This document shows positions 16,080 to 22,997 of a stretch of DNA of 34,366 bases, piece by piece. A program made the translations under genes and the position numbers. The notes under the pieces are model-generated. The model did not search any database. It was given only the letters and a program-made list of their open reading frames with translations, and was not told the origin of the DNA. Every line of letters starts with the position of its first letter. Position 1 is the stretch's first letter. The stretch lies in contig CAKTZW010000002.1 of the NCBI GenBank assembly GCA_934636065.1, positions 1 to 34,366 of the forward strand. Reading direction: 5' to 3'. This stretch comes from an uncultured Labedella sp. (GTDB lineage: Bacteria; Actinomycetota; Actinomycetes; Actinomycetales; Microbacteriaceae).

Positions 16080-16991
16080 TCAGGCGCCCGTGGCGTCGAG
16101 GTGCCAGGCGGCGGCGCCGAGGAGCGGCGCGTCGGCGAGCAGGGTCGAGCGCCGGACGAGCGCGGGCTCGCCACCCCCGTCCGAGAGCCCCGCTCGCAGC
16201 GGGGCGTCGATGAGGTCCCACGAGCGGGAGATGGAGCCGCCGACGACGAGCTCGTCCGCCGCGAAGCGCGCGAGCCACGGGGCGAGTGCGAGGCCGAGCG
16301 AGCGCATCGCGTGGTCGAGGACGGCAGCGGCCGGGGCGTCGCCCGCCCGGGCGCTCGCCGCGATGTCCGCGACCGTCGCGACCCGCCCGCTGCTCGCTGT
16401 GTACGCGCGCACGATCGCGCGGGTGGAGACCGTCTCCTCGAGCGGTGCGCCGTGCACCTCCATGCGGAACGCATAGCCGTCGGGCGGCACCGTTGGGCCG
16501 GTGGTCACGGGCCGCCCGTCGACGAGGAACGCGGAGCCCACGCCGGTGCCGAGGGTGATGCACACGGAGCGGTGAGCGCGTTCCGCGGCACCGTAGGCCC
16601 ACTCGCCGATGCCGTACGCGACGGCGTCGTTGAGGAAGCGCACGGCGGTCGGGTCGATGCCGAGTCGCCGTGCGAACTCGGCGTGCAGAGGAACTCCCGC
16701 GATCGCGGCGAACTTCGCGACCCCCGCGAAGGTGCCGATGCCCGTGTCATCGTCGAACGGCCCCGGCATCGCGACGACGCACTCCTCGGCGGCGGGGTCG
16801 ACCTCGTGCGCGGGGAGGACGATGGCGTCGAGGAGGGCGTGTCGTTCCGCGTGTGGGTCGATGTCCCGCTCCGCCCGACCCTCGATACGAGCGGTGACCC
16901 CGGCGGCTGCGACGATCGCCGCGGTGACGTGCGATCCGCCCACGTCGAGCACGCGGACCCGGCGGTCGGACGGCGGCGGCGCTTCGGTCAC
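16080..16991 (-). CDS. ROK family sugar kinase
   Basis: 303 residues from the GTG at 16991. The N-terminal phosphate-binding motif VLDVGGSHVTAAIV (about residues 14-27), the catalytic-site segment RFLNDAVAYGIGEW (Asn-Asp, about residue 120) and the ATP-binding ITLGTGVGSAFLVDG (about residue 146) define a ROK kinase. The cysteine-rich zinc motif (CxCGxxGCxE) of ROK glucokinases is absent and is replaced by MEVHGAPLEETVS. With no N-terminal helix-turn-helix, it is an enzyme rather than a repressor. A perfect LacI-type operator lies 19 bases upstream (17011-17026), placing it with the ABC importer and isomerase-like gene. Phosphorylation of an imported hexose such as mannose is inferred. Confidence 0.88.
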   Translation of the reverse strand: MTEAPPPSDRRVRVLDVGGSHVTAAIVAAAGVTARIEGRAERDIDPHAERHALLDAIVLPAHEVDPAAEECVVAMPGPFDDDTGIGTFAGVAKFAAIAGVPLHAEFARRLGIDPTAVRFLNDAVAYGIGEWAYGAAERAHRSVCITLGTGVGSAFLVDGRPVTTGPTVPPDGYAFRMEVHGAPLEETVSTRAIVRAYTASSGRVATVADIAASARAGDAPAAAVLDHAMRSLGLALAPWLARFAADELVVGGSISRSWDLIDAPLRAGLSDGGGEPALVRRSTLLADAPLLGAAAWHLDATGA

Positions 16992-17010
16992 GCCCTCACC
17001 CTACCGGCGC

Positions 17011-17026
17011 TTGGTAACGCTACCAA
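17011..17026. promoter_or_regulatory. LacI-type operator upstream of the ROK kinase
   Basis: TTGGTAACGCTACCAA is the best palindrome of the three sites (8-base half-sites with one mismatched pair). It lies 19 bases before the GTG start at 16991, where bound repressor would block transcription. Confidence 0.75.
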
Positions 17027-17034
17027 CCTCACCC

Positions 17035-17047
17035 CGGTCCCTGAGCT
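17035..17047. repeat. Truncated REP-like arm
   Basis: CGGTCCCTGAGCT is the first part of the dispersed arm, cut off ten bases before the beta-lactamase stop. Minor remnant. Confidence 0.5.
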
Positions 17048-17056
17048 GGCGACGCG

Positions 17057-17980
17057 TCAGCGCAGGGCGTCGATCGCGACCTCCGCGGCGCGGGCGATGA
17101 GCGCGTCGTCGGACTCCGACTCCGCCTCATCCCGGTCGGAGAGGATCGCGAGCACGATGGGGTCGCCGTCCTCCGGCCACACCACGGCGATGTCGTTCCG
17201 GGTTCCGTACGACGCCGATCCGGTCTTGTCTCCGACGGTCCACCCGTCGGGAACGCCGGCGCGGATGAGCGCGTCGCCCGTGGTGTTGCGCACCATCCAG
17301 TCGGTGAGGACGGTCTGTTCCTCGACGCTCAGGGCATCGCCGAGCACGTACTCGCGCAGATCCGCGGCCAGCGCCGCCGGCGTGCTCGTGTCCGCGGTCT
17401 CGCCGGGGATGGCGCTGTTCAGGTCCGTCTCCTCGCGGGCGGACTCGGTGACGTCGTCGCCGATCCCCGCGAGCGCGTCGTCGAAGCCGGCCGGCCCGCC
17501 GAGGGCGTCGAAGAGCAGGTTCCCGGCGGTGTTGTCGCTGTAGCGCACGGCGGCGTCCGCGAGGTCGCGGAGCGTCATGCCGTCGCCCACGTGCTGCTCG
17601 GTGACGGGGGAGTAGGTGACGAGGTCGGCCTCGGTGTAGCGGACGACCTCGTCGAGCCCCTCGACCCCGACGGCGTCGAGCACCGCGCCCGCGGCGAGGG
17701 CCTTGTACGTGGAGGCGAAGGCGAAGCGCTCGTCGGCGCGCCACTCGATCGCATCGCCGGTGCCCGTGTCGATCGCGTACACGCCGAGCCGTGCGTCGAA
17801 CTCGTCCTCGAGTGCCCCGAAGTCGGCGTCGGCGGCCGGGATCGGCGCCGACGGCGAGGAGGTGGCGCTCGGTGACGCGTCCGGCGCAGGCCCGGGCGCG
17901 GCTGTGCAACCCGCGAGGGCGAGCAGGGCGAGGGGGGCTGCGAGGGCGGCATGGAATCGGAGAGGTGCTCGAGAACGCAC
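17057..17980 (-). CDS. Class A beta-lactamase lipoprotein
   Basis: 307 residues from the GTG at 17980, preceded by AAAGGA. The lipoprotein signal has lipobox LAGC (Cys25), followed by a flexible Pro/Ser/Ala linker to about residue 50. All class A catalytic elements are present: S90-T-Y-K93, S148-D-N150, E184-T-D-L-N188 (the deacylating Glu) and K252-T-G254. It should hydrolyse beta-lactams at the outer face of the membrane. It is divergent from a LysR gene, 126 bases away, the arrangement seen with AmpR-controlled class A enzymes such as BlaA. Functional residues are complete, so activity is likely; the spectrum cannot be read from the sequence. Confidence 0.93.
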   Translation of the reverse strand: MRSRAPLRFHAALAAPLALLALAGCTAAPGPAPDASPSATSSPSAPIPAADADFGALEDEFDARLGVYAIDTGTGDAIEWRADERFAFASTYKALAAGAVLDAVGVEGLDEVVRYTEADLVTYSPVTEQHVGDGMTLRDLADAAVRYSDNTAGNLLFDALGGPAGFDDALAGIGDDVTESAREETDLNSAIPGETADTSTPAALAADLREYVLGDALSVEEQTVLTDWMVRNTTGDALIRAGVPDGWTVGDKTGSASYGTRNDIAVVWPEDGDPIVLAILSDRDEAESESDDALIARAAEVAIDALR

Positions 17981-18074
17981 GACGTGTCCTTTCGGAGTGG
18001 GTCCGCCGACGGCGCTCCGCCGGCTCCCACAGCCTCGGCCACATCGTCTCATGCCGTCCAAGACGCTCACGTGC

Positions 18075-18084
18075 GTATCGATAC
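18075..18084. promoter_or_regulatory. Palindrome between beta-lactamase and LysR genes
   Basis: GTATCGATAC is a perfect 10-base dyad about 94 bases upstream of the lactamase start and 22 bases before the LysR start. It is a candidate LysR-type binding site (T-N11-A-like), a weak inference from position and symmetry. Confidence 0.4.
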
Positions 18085-18094
18085 CGAAACTGCA

Positions 18095-18100
18095 TAGCCT
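18095..18100 (+). promoter_or_regulatory. -10 element of the leaderless LysR gene
   Basis: TAGCCT ends six bases before the GTG at 18107. There is no Shine-Dalgarno. Confidence 0.6.
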
Positions 18101-18106
18101 GAACGG

Positions 18107-18997
18107 GTGAACGAGTTGGGAGCGTGGCGGGTCTTCGTGAGCGTGAGCGAGCGAGGCAGCTTCACGGTGGGCGCCGCGGCGGAGAACGTCCCGCAGTCGG
18201 TCGCGAGCCGCCGGATCGCCGCTCTCGAGACCCGGCTGGGCGGGCGGCTGCTCGACCGCTCCTCGCGGCAGGCCAGCCTGACCTCGCTGGGTCGCGCCGT
18301 GCTGCCGTCGGCGAAGCGCCTGGTGCGGCTCGCGGACTCGATCGAGCGCGACGCCGCTCGAGCGTTGACCGCGCCGTTCCGGCTGCTGCTCCCCGCGATC
18401 TGCGACGTCCCGGACCTCGCCCGCCTCGCCGCGCACGGTCGAGCGGTGGGCCTGCCCCTCGACGTCGACCAGGCGGACCCGCTGGAGCGAGCGGAACGGG
18501 TGCGGAGCCGGGAGGCCGGCGCGGCTGTCGTCGCCGTCGCCCCGGCGGACGCGCGGTGGACCGTGCCGCTCGGGCTCGCCGGGATCGACGACGAGGGCGC
18601 GGGACCGATGCTGGTCGACTCTCTGCGTCTCAGCCGGCGGGAGTCGCCGTCGGCGCGTCGGCGGTTATGGGTGCAGCCGGAGGACGACGTTCCGCCCGTG
18701 CGTGACCGCCTCGCCCGCGCTCGAGACGCCGCCGGCCTGGCCCCGTCGCAAGTGGCGGCGGCCGTCACGCTGACGGCGGCCGTGGCGGAGGTCCTCACGT
18801 CACGGGATCTGTTGCTGTGCTCGCCCCGTCAGGCGACGTCGTTCGGGCTGCACTGGCGTCCCATCGGCGACCTGCTCGTCCGCCGCAGCTACGGCGTCGC
18901 GGCCGCGGCGTACGACGATGCGACCCGCGTGACGGAGCTCCTCGGGGAGGCCATCGCGCGCTGCCTCGGCGCGGAGCCGGCAGGAGAGTCGTCGTGA
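18107..18997 (+). CDS. LysR family regulator, probably of the divergent beta-lactamase
   Basis: 296 residues from the GTG at 18107. The first 60 residues ([20 protein letters not shown], then [34 protein letters not shown]) are a LysR winged helix-turn-helix. The rest is a shortened or divergent effector-binding domain, with [17 protein letters not shown] near residue 120 and [17 protein letters not shown] near 245. It is divergent from the class A beta-lactamase gene and shares an operon (GTGA overlap) with a second beta-lactamase-fold gene. By analogy with AmpR it may sense cell-wall fragments or beta-lactams; this is inference from context. The start is supported by the -10 element six bases upstream. 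Confidence 0.88.
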   Translation: MNELGAWRVFVSVSERGSFTVGAAAENVPQSVASRRIAALETRLGGRLLDRSSRQASLTSLGRAVLPSAKRLVRLADSIERDAARALTAPFRLLLPAICDVPDLARLAAHGRAVGLPLDVDQADPLERAERVRSREAGAAVVAVAPADARWTVPLGLAGIDDEGAGPMLVDSLRLSRRESPSARRRLWVQPEDDVPPVRDRLARARDAAGLAPSQVAAAVTLTAAVAEVLTSRDLLLCSPRQATSFGLHWRPIGDLLVRRSYGVAAAAYDDATRVTELLGEAIARCLGAEPAGESS

Positions 18998-19914
18998 GCG
19001 CGTTCGCACGGAGGGGGATCGACGAGCTCCTCGACGAGCTCGCCGCCGAGCTGGACGACGCCGGGCTGCAGGGGAGCTTCCTCGTCCGCGATCTCCGCAC
19101 CGGCGAGGAGATCGGGATCGACGAGCAGCTCGAGCTGCCGATGGCGTCCCTCGTGAAGGTGCCCCTCGCGGCGGCGACGCTCGACGGCATCCGGCGCGGG
19201 CGGCTCGACGGGGCCGAGCGCCTCCGCATCGAGCCCGGCCGCGTCCGCACGCCCGGTCCGACAGGCGTGACCCGGTTCCGGCACGCCGCCGACATCGCCC
19301 TCGACGACGCCCTCTACCTCAGCGTCGCGTTGAGCGACGGCGCCACGACGGACGCGCTCTTCGCCCGGACCCCGCCGGCTGAGGTGCACGCCGCACTCGC
19401 GGAGTGTGGGATCGAGGGCGTCGCCGTGAGGACGACGGTGGGCGAACTCGTGGAGACCCCGGCCGAGAGGCTGCACGGCCCCGACGGCGACCTCGCGCAC
19501 ACCATCGCGATCGAGGCCGGGACGGCCGGTGGTGGCCATCGCATCCCGCCGCTCGACACGTCCCGGACGAACGCGGCGTCCGCCCGTGCGCTCGCCGATC
19601 TGCTCACCGAGCTGTGGGCGCCGCGCCGCATGGACGGCGAGGTCGCTGCACGCGTCCGGGAGCTGATGGCGGACAACGTCCACCGGCAGCGGCTCGCGCC
19701 GGATCTCGCGACGGACTCCGCGCGCAGGTCGTCGAAGACCGGGACGCTGCTCACCCTGCGCCACGAGATGGGAGTGGCCGAGCACGACGACCGCGACCGG
19801 TTCGCCGTCGTCGCCCTCACCCGCTCCCGCGTCGCGGCGGTGCAGCAGCCGCGCGCCGAGGCGACGATGGCCGACGTGGCGCGGCGACTGCGCGACGCGC
19901 TGCGCGTGGGCTGA
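18994..19914 (+). CDS. Cytoplasmic beta-lactamase-fold serine hydrolase
   Basis: 306 residues from the GTG at 18994, with AGGAGA upstream. The Ser-x-x-Lys motif is S52-L-V-K55, the second motif is SDG (114-116) instead of SDN, and KTG is at 248-250 (RRSSKTGTLLTL). This is the Beta-lactamase2 (class A-like) domain. No signal peptide or membrane anchor is visible, and the omega-loop Glu-x-x-Leu-Asn motif of true class A enzymes is missing. It is therefore more likely a penicillin-binding or esterase-like protein, or a sensor, than an efficient beta-lactamase. It overlaps the LysR stop by four bases, so the two are coexpressed, facing a genuine lactamase across the divergent promoter. Confidence 0.85.
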   Translation: MSAFARRGIDELLDELAAELDDAGLQGSFLVRDLRTGEEIGIDEQLELPMASLVKVPLAAATLDGIRRGRLDGAERLRIEPGRVRTPGPTGVTRFRHAADIALDDALYLSVALSDGATTDALFARTPPAEVHAALAECGIEGVAVRTTVGELVETPAERLHGPDGDLAHTIAIEAGTAGGGHRIPPLDTSRTNAASARALADLLTELWAPRRMDGEVAARVRELMADNVHRQRLAPDLATDSARRSSKTGTLLTLRHEMGVAEHDDRDRFAVVALTRSRVAAVQQPRAEATMADVARRLRDALRVG

Positions 19915-19948
19915 GGGACACTTGTCGCCGCCGCCGTGGCCGGCTGTC

Positions 19949-20593
19949 TCAGTATTCGGGTCTGATCCAGTCGGTGAGCGGCTCGAATCTCGGGGGTGGG
20001 ACATCGTCGTCGCGGGAGAGCGGGCGGACGTCGGTGATGATCGTCGCCTCGCGTCCATCGAGCCTGCGGCGGGCGATCCCGTCGCGCTCGTCGACGACGA
20101 GCGTCGTGCGGAATGCGGGATCCTGCTCGTGCTCGAAGGTCAGGAGGAGGGAGTGTCGGCCGATCTTCTGGACGAGCATCGGAGCGAAGCTCTCGTGGCC
20201 GCGTCCCCACGACACCATGCGCTCCGGCATCGCCATCCAGATCGGGCCCCGCACCGCCCGCTCGAACGGAAGCTCGATGGGCCCGTCCACGTTATGCCAC
20301 ACGCCGTGTTCGTACCGCTCCCGGCGGTGCTTGACCGGTCCATCGCTGCGATCGAGGACCCACGAGCGGTCGAGTTCATTCAGGACGAATCGGAACTGCC
20401 ACTGCTTGCCGTCCTGCGTCTGGTGCACGCCCGCGGCAAGCAGGCGTCCGGGAGTCCGCAGGGCGGCGATCTCGGCGGCGACGCCCGGGCCTGCGGTTCG
20501 AGGGAGGACCTGGTCGAGGCGCACGCGTCGATCCTCCCACGCGACGACGAGCAGGGGCGCCGTCGCGTCCGGGCGCGGATAGTCTGAACCCAT
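19949..20593 (-). CDS. Hypothetical protein head-to-head with the lipoate-ligase-like gene
   Basis: 214 residues from the ATG at 20593 (MGSDYPRPDATAPLLVVAWE). I do not recognise the family. It is soluble, with no signal peptide or membrane segment, and is rich in Arg, Trp and His in the middle (HQTQDGKQWQFRFVLNELDR, then a Tyr-Glu-His-Gly-Val-Trp-His segment). The C-terminal half contains LLLTFEHEQDPAFRTTLVVDERDG, which suggests a beta-rich fold. Its start codon overlaps the start codon of the lplA-like gene on the other strand in a shared CATG (20591-20594). A TACTCA element six bases upstream could drive a leaderless transcript. Reading in this frame is favoured over the antisense frame by its protein-like composition. 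Moderately sure it is a gene. Confidence 0.65.
   Translation of the reverse strand: MGSDYPRPDATAPLLVVAWEDRRVRLDQVLPRTAGPGVAAEIAALRTPGRLLAAGVHQTQDGKQWQFRFVLNELDRSWVLDRSDGPVKHRRERYEHGVWHNVDGPIELPFERAVRGPIWMAMPERMVSWGRGHESFAPMLVQKIGRHSLLLTFEHEQDPAFRTTLVVDERDGIARRRLDGREATIITDVRPLSRDDDVPPPRFEPLTDWIRPEY
20580..20585 (+). promoter_or_regulatory. -10 element of the leaderless lipoate-ligase-like gene
   Basis: TAGTCT ends six bases before the ATG at 20592 and lies inside the first codons of the opposite-strand gene. Confidence 0.55.
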
Positions 20594-21641
20594 GCACGGT
20601 GAGTACAAGGTCCCGGGCGGAAAACTCGTCGTCGCCGACCTCGACATCGTCGAGGACCGGCTCGCGAACGTCCGCATCGCGGGGGACTTCTTCCTCGAAC
20701 CCGATGACGCCCTCGACGCGATCAACGCGTCCATCGAGGGTCTGCCCGCGGAATCCGACTCCACGCGGATCGCGGCGGCGGTGCGGGCGGCGCTCCCCGA
20801 GGGAGCGACGCTGTTGGGCTTCAGCCCCGAGGCCGTCGGCGTCGTCGTCCGCAGGGCACTCACCAACGCCGCGGACTGGCGCGACTTCGACTGGGAGGTC
20901 GTCGACTCCGGGGCGGTGTCACCGCGCATGCACCTCGCCCTCGACGAGGTCCTCACCTCGGAGGTGGGCGCGGGCCGCCGCGGTCCCACGCTGCGCATCT
21001 GGGAGTGGAACGAATCGGCCGTCGTGATCGGCAGCTTCCAGTCGGTCAAGAACGAGGTCGACCTGGAGAACGCCGGGAAGTACGGCTTCGACGTCGTGCG
21101 CCGCATCTCCGGCGGCGGCGCGATGATGATGGGCTCCGGTAACGTCATCACCTACTCCCTCTACGTGCCGGCCGAGCTCGTGCAGGGCATGACGTTCGCC
21201 GACAGCTACGCGTTCCTCGACGAGTGGGTGCTGCAGGCGCTGCAGTCGCTCGGCATCGCGGCCACCTATCAGGGCCTCAACGACATCACGAGTCCGGCGG
21301 GCAAGATCGGCGGCGCCGCGCAGAAGCGCCTCGGGTCGGGGGCCGTGCTGCACCACGTCACGATGAGCTACGACATCGACGGCGAGCTCATGACGAAGGT
21401 GTTGCGCATCGGCCGCGAGAAGATGAGCGACAAGGGCACGAAGTCCGCCGCGAAGCGCGTCGACCCGCTGAAGAGCCAGACCGGGCTCTCGCGCGCCGAG
21501 ATCATCGAGCGGATGCTGCAGTCGTTCCGCACCCTCACGGGCGCCCGCGAGGGACGCATCACCGAGGCGGAGTTCGCGGCCGCGCGTGAGCTCGCCGAGT
21601 CGAAGTTCGCGAGCGACGCCTGGCTCCACCGCGTTCCGTGA
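20592..21641 (+). CDS. Lipoate-protein ligase A-like protein with accessory domain at the N-terminus
   Basis: 349 residues from the ATG at 20592. Residues 1-95 (GGKLVVADLDIVEDRLANVRIAGDFFLEP onwards) resemble the small accessory domain that follows the catalytic domain in E. coli LplA, here placed first. Residues about 105-345 form the BPL/LplA/LipB catalytic domain, with VVRRISGGGAMMMGSGNVITYSLYV for lipoyl-AMP binding and SPAGKIGGAAQKR carrying the catalytic Lys. The expected reaction is ATP-dependent attachment of lipoate (or octanoate, or another acyl group) to the lipoyl domains of 2-oxoacid dehydrogenases. It ends in a GTGA overlap with a DNA methyltransferase gene, an unusual partner. 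The function is probable; the acyl substrate is not certain. Confidence 0.85.
   Translation: MHGEYKVPGGKLVVADLDIVEDRLANVRIAGDFFLEPDDALDAINASIEGLPAESDSTRIAAAVRAALPEGATLLGFSPEAVGVVVRRALTNAADWRDFDWEVVDSGAVSPRMHLALDEVLTSEVGAGRRGPTLRIWEWNESAVVIGSFQSVKNEVDLENAGKYGFDVVRRISGGGAMMMGSGNVITYSLYVPAELVQGMTFADSYAFLDEWVLQALQSLGIAATYQGLNDITSPAGKIGGAAQKRLGSGAVLHHVTMSYDIDGELMTKVLRIGREKMSDKGTKSAAKRVDPLKSQTGLSRAEIIERMLQSFRTLTGAREGRITEAEFAAARELAESKFASDAWLHRVP
20600..20605 (-). promoter_or_regulatory. Possible -10 element of the hypothetical gene at 19949-20593
   Basis: TACTCA on the minus strand ends six bases before the ATG at 20593. The match to TANNNT is imperfect. Confidence 0.35.
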
Positions 21642-22654
21642 CGGGCGACGAGCGGCGACTCCCCGAGTCGAGCACGGTCATCGAGGGAGACAACCTCGAG
21701 GTGACCGCGACGCTGCCGGACGGCGCGTTCACTCTCGTCTACCTCGACCCGCCGTTCAACACGGGACGCGTGCAGCGGCGGCAGTCGGTCCGGAGCGAGC
21801 GGATCACGCCGGACCCGGTGGAGGAGGAGAGCGCCGCCGATGACCCGACGGAGGTCGAGCCCGCCGGCCCGCCGATCGACACGGACGCCCCCGAGACCCC
21901 GCCGGGTCGCGGCGCGCTCGATCCGAGCACGCGCGTCGTCACCGGCTTTAAAGGTGCGACCTACCGGCACGTGCGGGGGGAGCTCCGCGTCTTCGACGAC
22001 GCCTTCGACGACTACTGGGAGTTCCTCGAGCCCCGGCTCACCGAGGCCTGGCGCCTCCTCGCCGATGACGGCACGCTGTACCTGCACCTCGACTACCGGG
22101 AGGCGCACTATGCGAAGGTGCTGCTCGACGCGCTCTTCGGTCGTGACTGCTTCCTCAACGAGATCATCTGGGCGTACGACTACGGGGCGAAGTCGCGGTC
22201 GCGCTGGCCCACGAAGCACGACACCATCCTCGTCTACGTGAAGGACCCGAACCGGTACCACTTCGACTCGACAGCCGTCGATCGCGAACCGTACATGGCG
22301 CCCGGTCTCGTGACGGCCGAGAAGGCGGAGCGCGGCAAGCTCCCGACGGACGTGTGGTGGCACACGATCGTGTCGCCCACGGGCCTCGAGAAGACCGGGT
22401 ACCCGACGCAGAAGCCGCTCGGGGTGCTGCGTCGCATCATCCAGGCATCGAGCCGCGAGGGCGACTGGGTGCTCGACTTCTTCGCCGGCAGCGGGACGAC
22501 GGGCGCCGCCGCGGCCGAGCTCGGCCGCAACTACGTGCTCGTCGATTCCAACCCCGAGGCCGTCGCCGTCATGCGGAAGCGGCTCGGCCTCAGTGCTTCG
22601 AGCGACGGCGAAGCGGATCGGTGCGACGAATCCACGTCACCACCGCGACGATGA
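21638..22654 (+). CDS. Orphan DNA methyltransferase (N4-cytosine/N6-adenine class)
   Basis: 338 residues from the GTG at 21638, overlapping the lplA-like stop by four bases. Motif IV LVYLDPPFNTG is at about residues 33-43 and motif I VLDFFAGSGTTGAAAAELGRN at about 283-303. Catalytic motif before the SAM-binding motif is the beta-class order. TGYPTQKPLGVLRRII (about residue 262) is the usual motif X-like segment. Between motif IV and the next conserved block there is an acidic, proline-rich insertion of about 50 residues (45-95) that looks disordered. There is no restriction endonuclease gene nearby, so it is a solitary methyltransferase, possibly regulatory. Coupled translation with the lipoate-ligase-like gene is clear. 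The recognition sequence is unknown. Confidence 0.9.
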   Translation: MTGDERRLPESSTVIEGDNLEVTATLPDGAFTLVYLDPPFNTGRVQRRQSVRSERITPDPVEEESAADDPTEVEPAGPPIDTDAPETPPGRGALDPSTRVVTGFKGATYRHVRGELRVFDDAFDDYWEFLEPRLTEAWRLLADDGTLYLHLDYREAHYAKVLLDALFGRDCFLNEIIWAYDYGAKSRSRWPTKHDTILVYVKDPNRYHFDSTAVDREPYMAPGLVTAEKAERGKLPTDVWWHTIVSPTGLEKTGYPTQKPLGVLRRIIQASSREGDWVLDFFAGSGTTGAAAAELGRNYVLVDSNPEAVAVMRKRLGLSASSDGEADRCDESTSPPRR

Positions 22655-22715
22655 GCGCCGCCACCGCGACGATGGACAGCCCCACCCACACGTTCCACCA
22701 GAAGACCGCGTCCAT
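22590..22715 (-). CDS. Small single-pass membrane protein, 41 residues
   Basis: It starts with ATG at 22715 behind a perfect AGGAGG (22721-22726 region) that overlaps the stop of the upstream DUF1232 gene. The product begins MDAVFWWNVWVG and has one hydrophobic segment (about residues 10-28, ending VVTW), followed by a basic tail (RRTDPLRRRSKH): an inside-positive single helix. Its last 65 bases overlap the 3' end of the methyltransferase gene on the opposite strand. The strong ribosome site, operon position and clean topology make it a likely real gene. Function unknown; perhaps a partner of the DUF1232 protein. Confidence 0.7.
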   Translation of the reverse strand: MDAVFWWNVWVGLSIVAVAALIVAVVTWIRRTDPLRRRSKH

Positions 22716-22724
22716 GGTGTCCTC

Positions 22725-22931
22725 CTAGGGGCGGCCGGTGCCGCGCCGGAGCGAGCGGCGGCGGAGGATCCGCCAGATCGCCACGCCCGCGCCGATGAGG
22801 ACGACGGCGTCGTCGCCGAAGCCGAGCGGTCCGGCGACGATCTCGGGGATGACGTCGATCGGGGAGGCCCCGTAGAGCAGCGCACCGAGCCCGATGAGCA
22901 CGGCCTTGAGCGTGGACCTGTCCTTCTTCAT
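22725..22931 (-). CDS. DUF1232 (YkvA-like) small membrane protein
   Basis: 68 residues from the ATG at 22931. The core YGASPIDVIPEIVAGPLGFGDDAVVLI is the DUF1232 signature (SP-x-D-x-x-P, then D-D), flanked by a Lys-rich start and a basic tail (RILRRRSLRRGTGRP). Members are small membrane-associated proteins of unknown function; one hydrophobic stretch is visible at about residues 40-54. The TACCGT -10 element six bases upstream indicates a leaderless start. Its stop TAG overlaps the Shine-Dalgarno of the 41-residue gene, so the two form an operon. Confidence 0.85.
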   Translation of the reverse strand: MKKDRSTLKAVLIGLGALLYGASPIDVIPEIVAGPLGFGDDAVVLIGAGVAIWRILRRRSLRRGTGRP

Positions 22932-22937
22932 GTCACC

Positions 22938-22943
22938 ACGGTA
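22938..22943 (-). promoter_or_regulatory. -10 element of the leaderless DUF1232 gene
   Basis: TACCGT on the minus strand, exactly six bases before the ATG at 22931, identical to the lacI -10 at 8006-8011. Confidence 0.55.
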
Positions 22944-22997
22944 CGCGGTTCTCGACAGCGTGGCCTGTGCGGTTCAGTGGTCGCCGGCGGCAGAGCG

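Noticed and set aside
14743..16476. A 577-codon open frame antisense to the MFS gene
   Set aside because: Almost entirely charged repetitive composition with no fold signature; the antisense strand encodes a clear transporter.
21130..21150. GGTAACGTCATCA inside the lplA-like gene as a fourth LacI operator
   Set aside because: Only the left half resembles the motif, it lies within conserved coding sequence, and no gene start is near.
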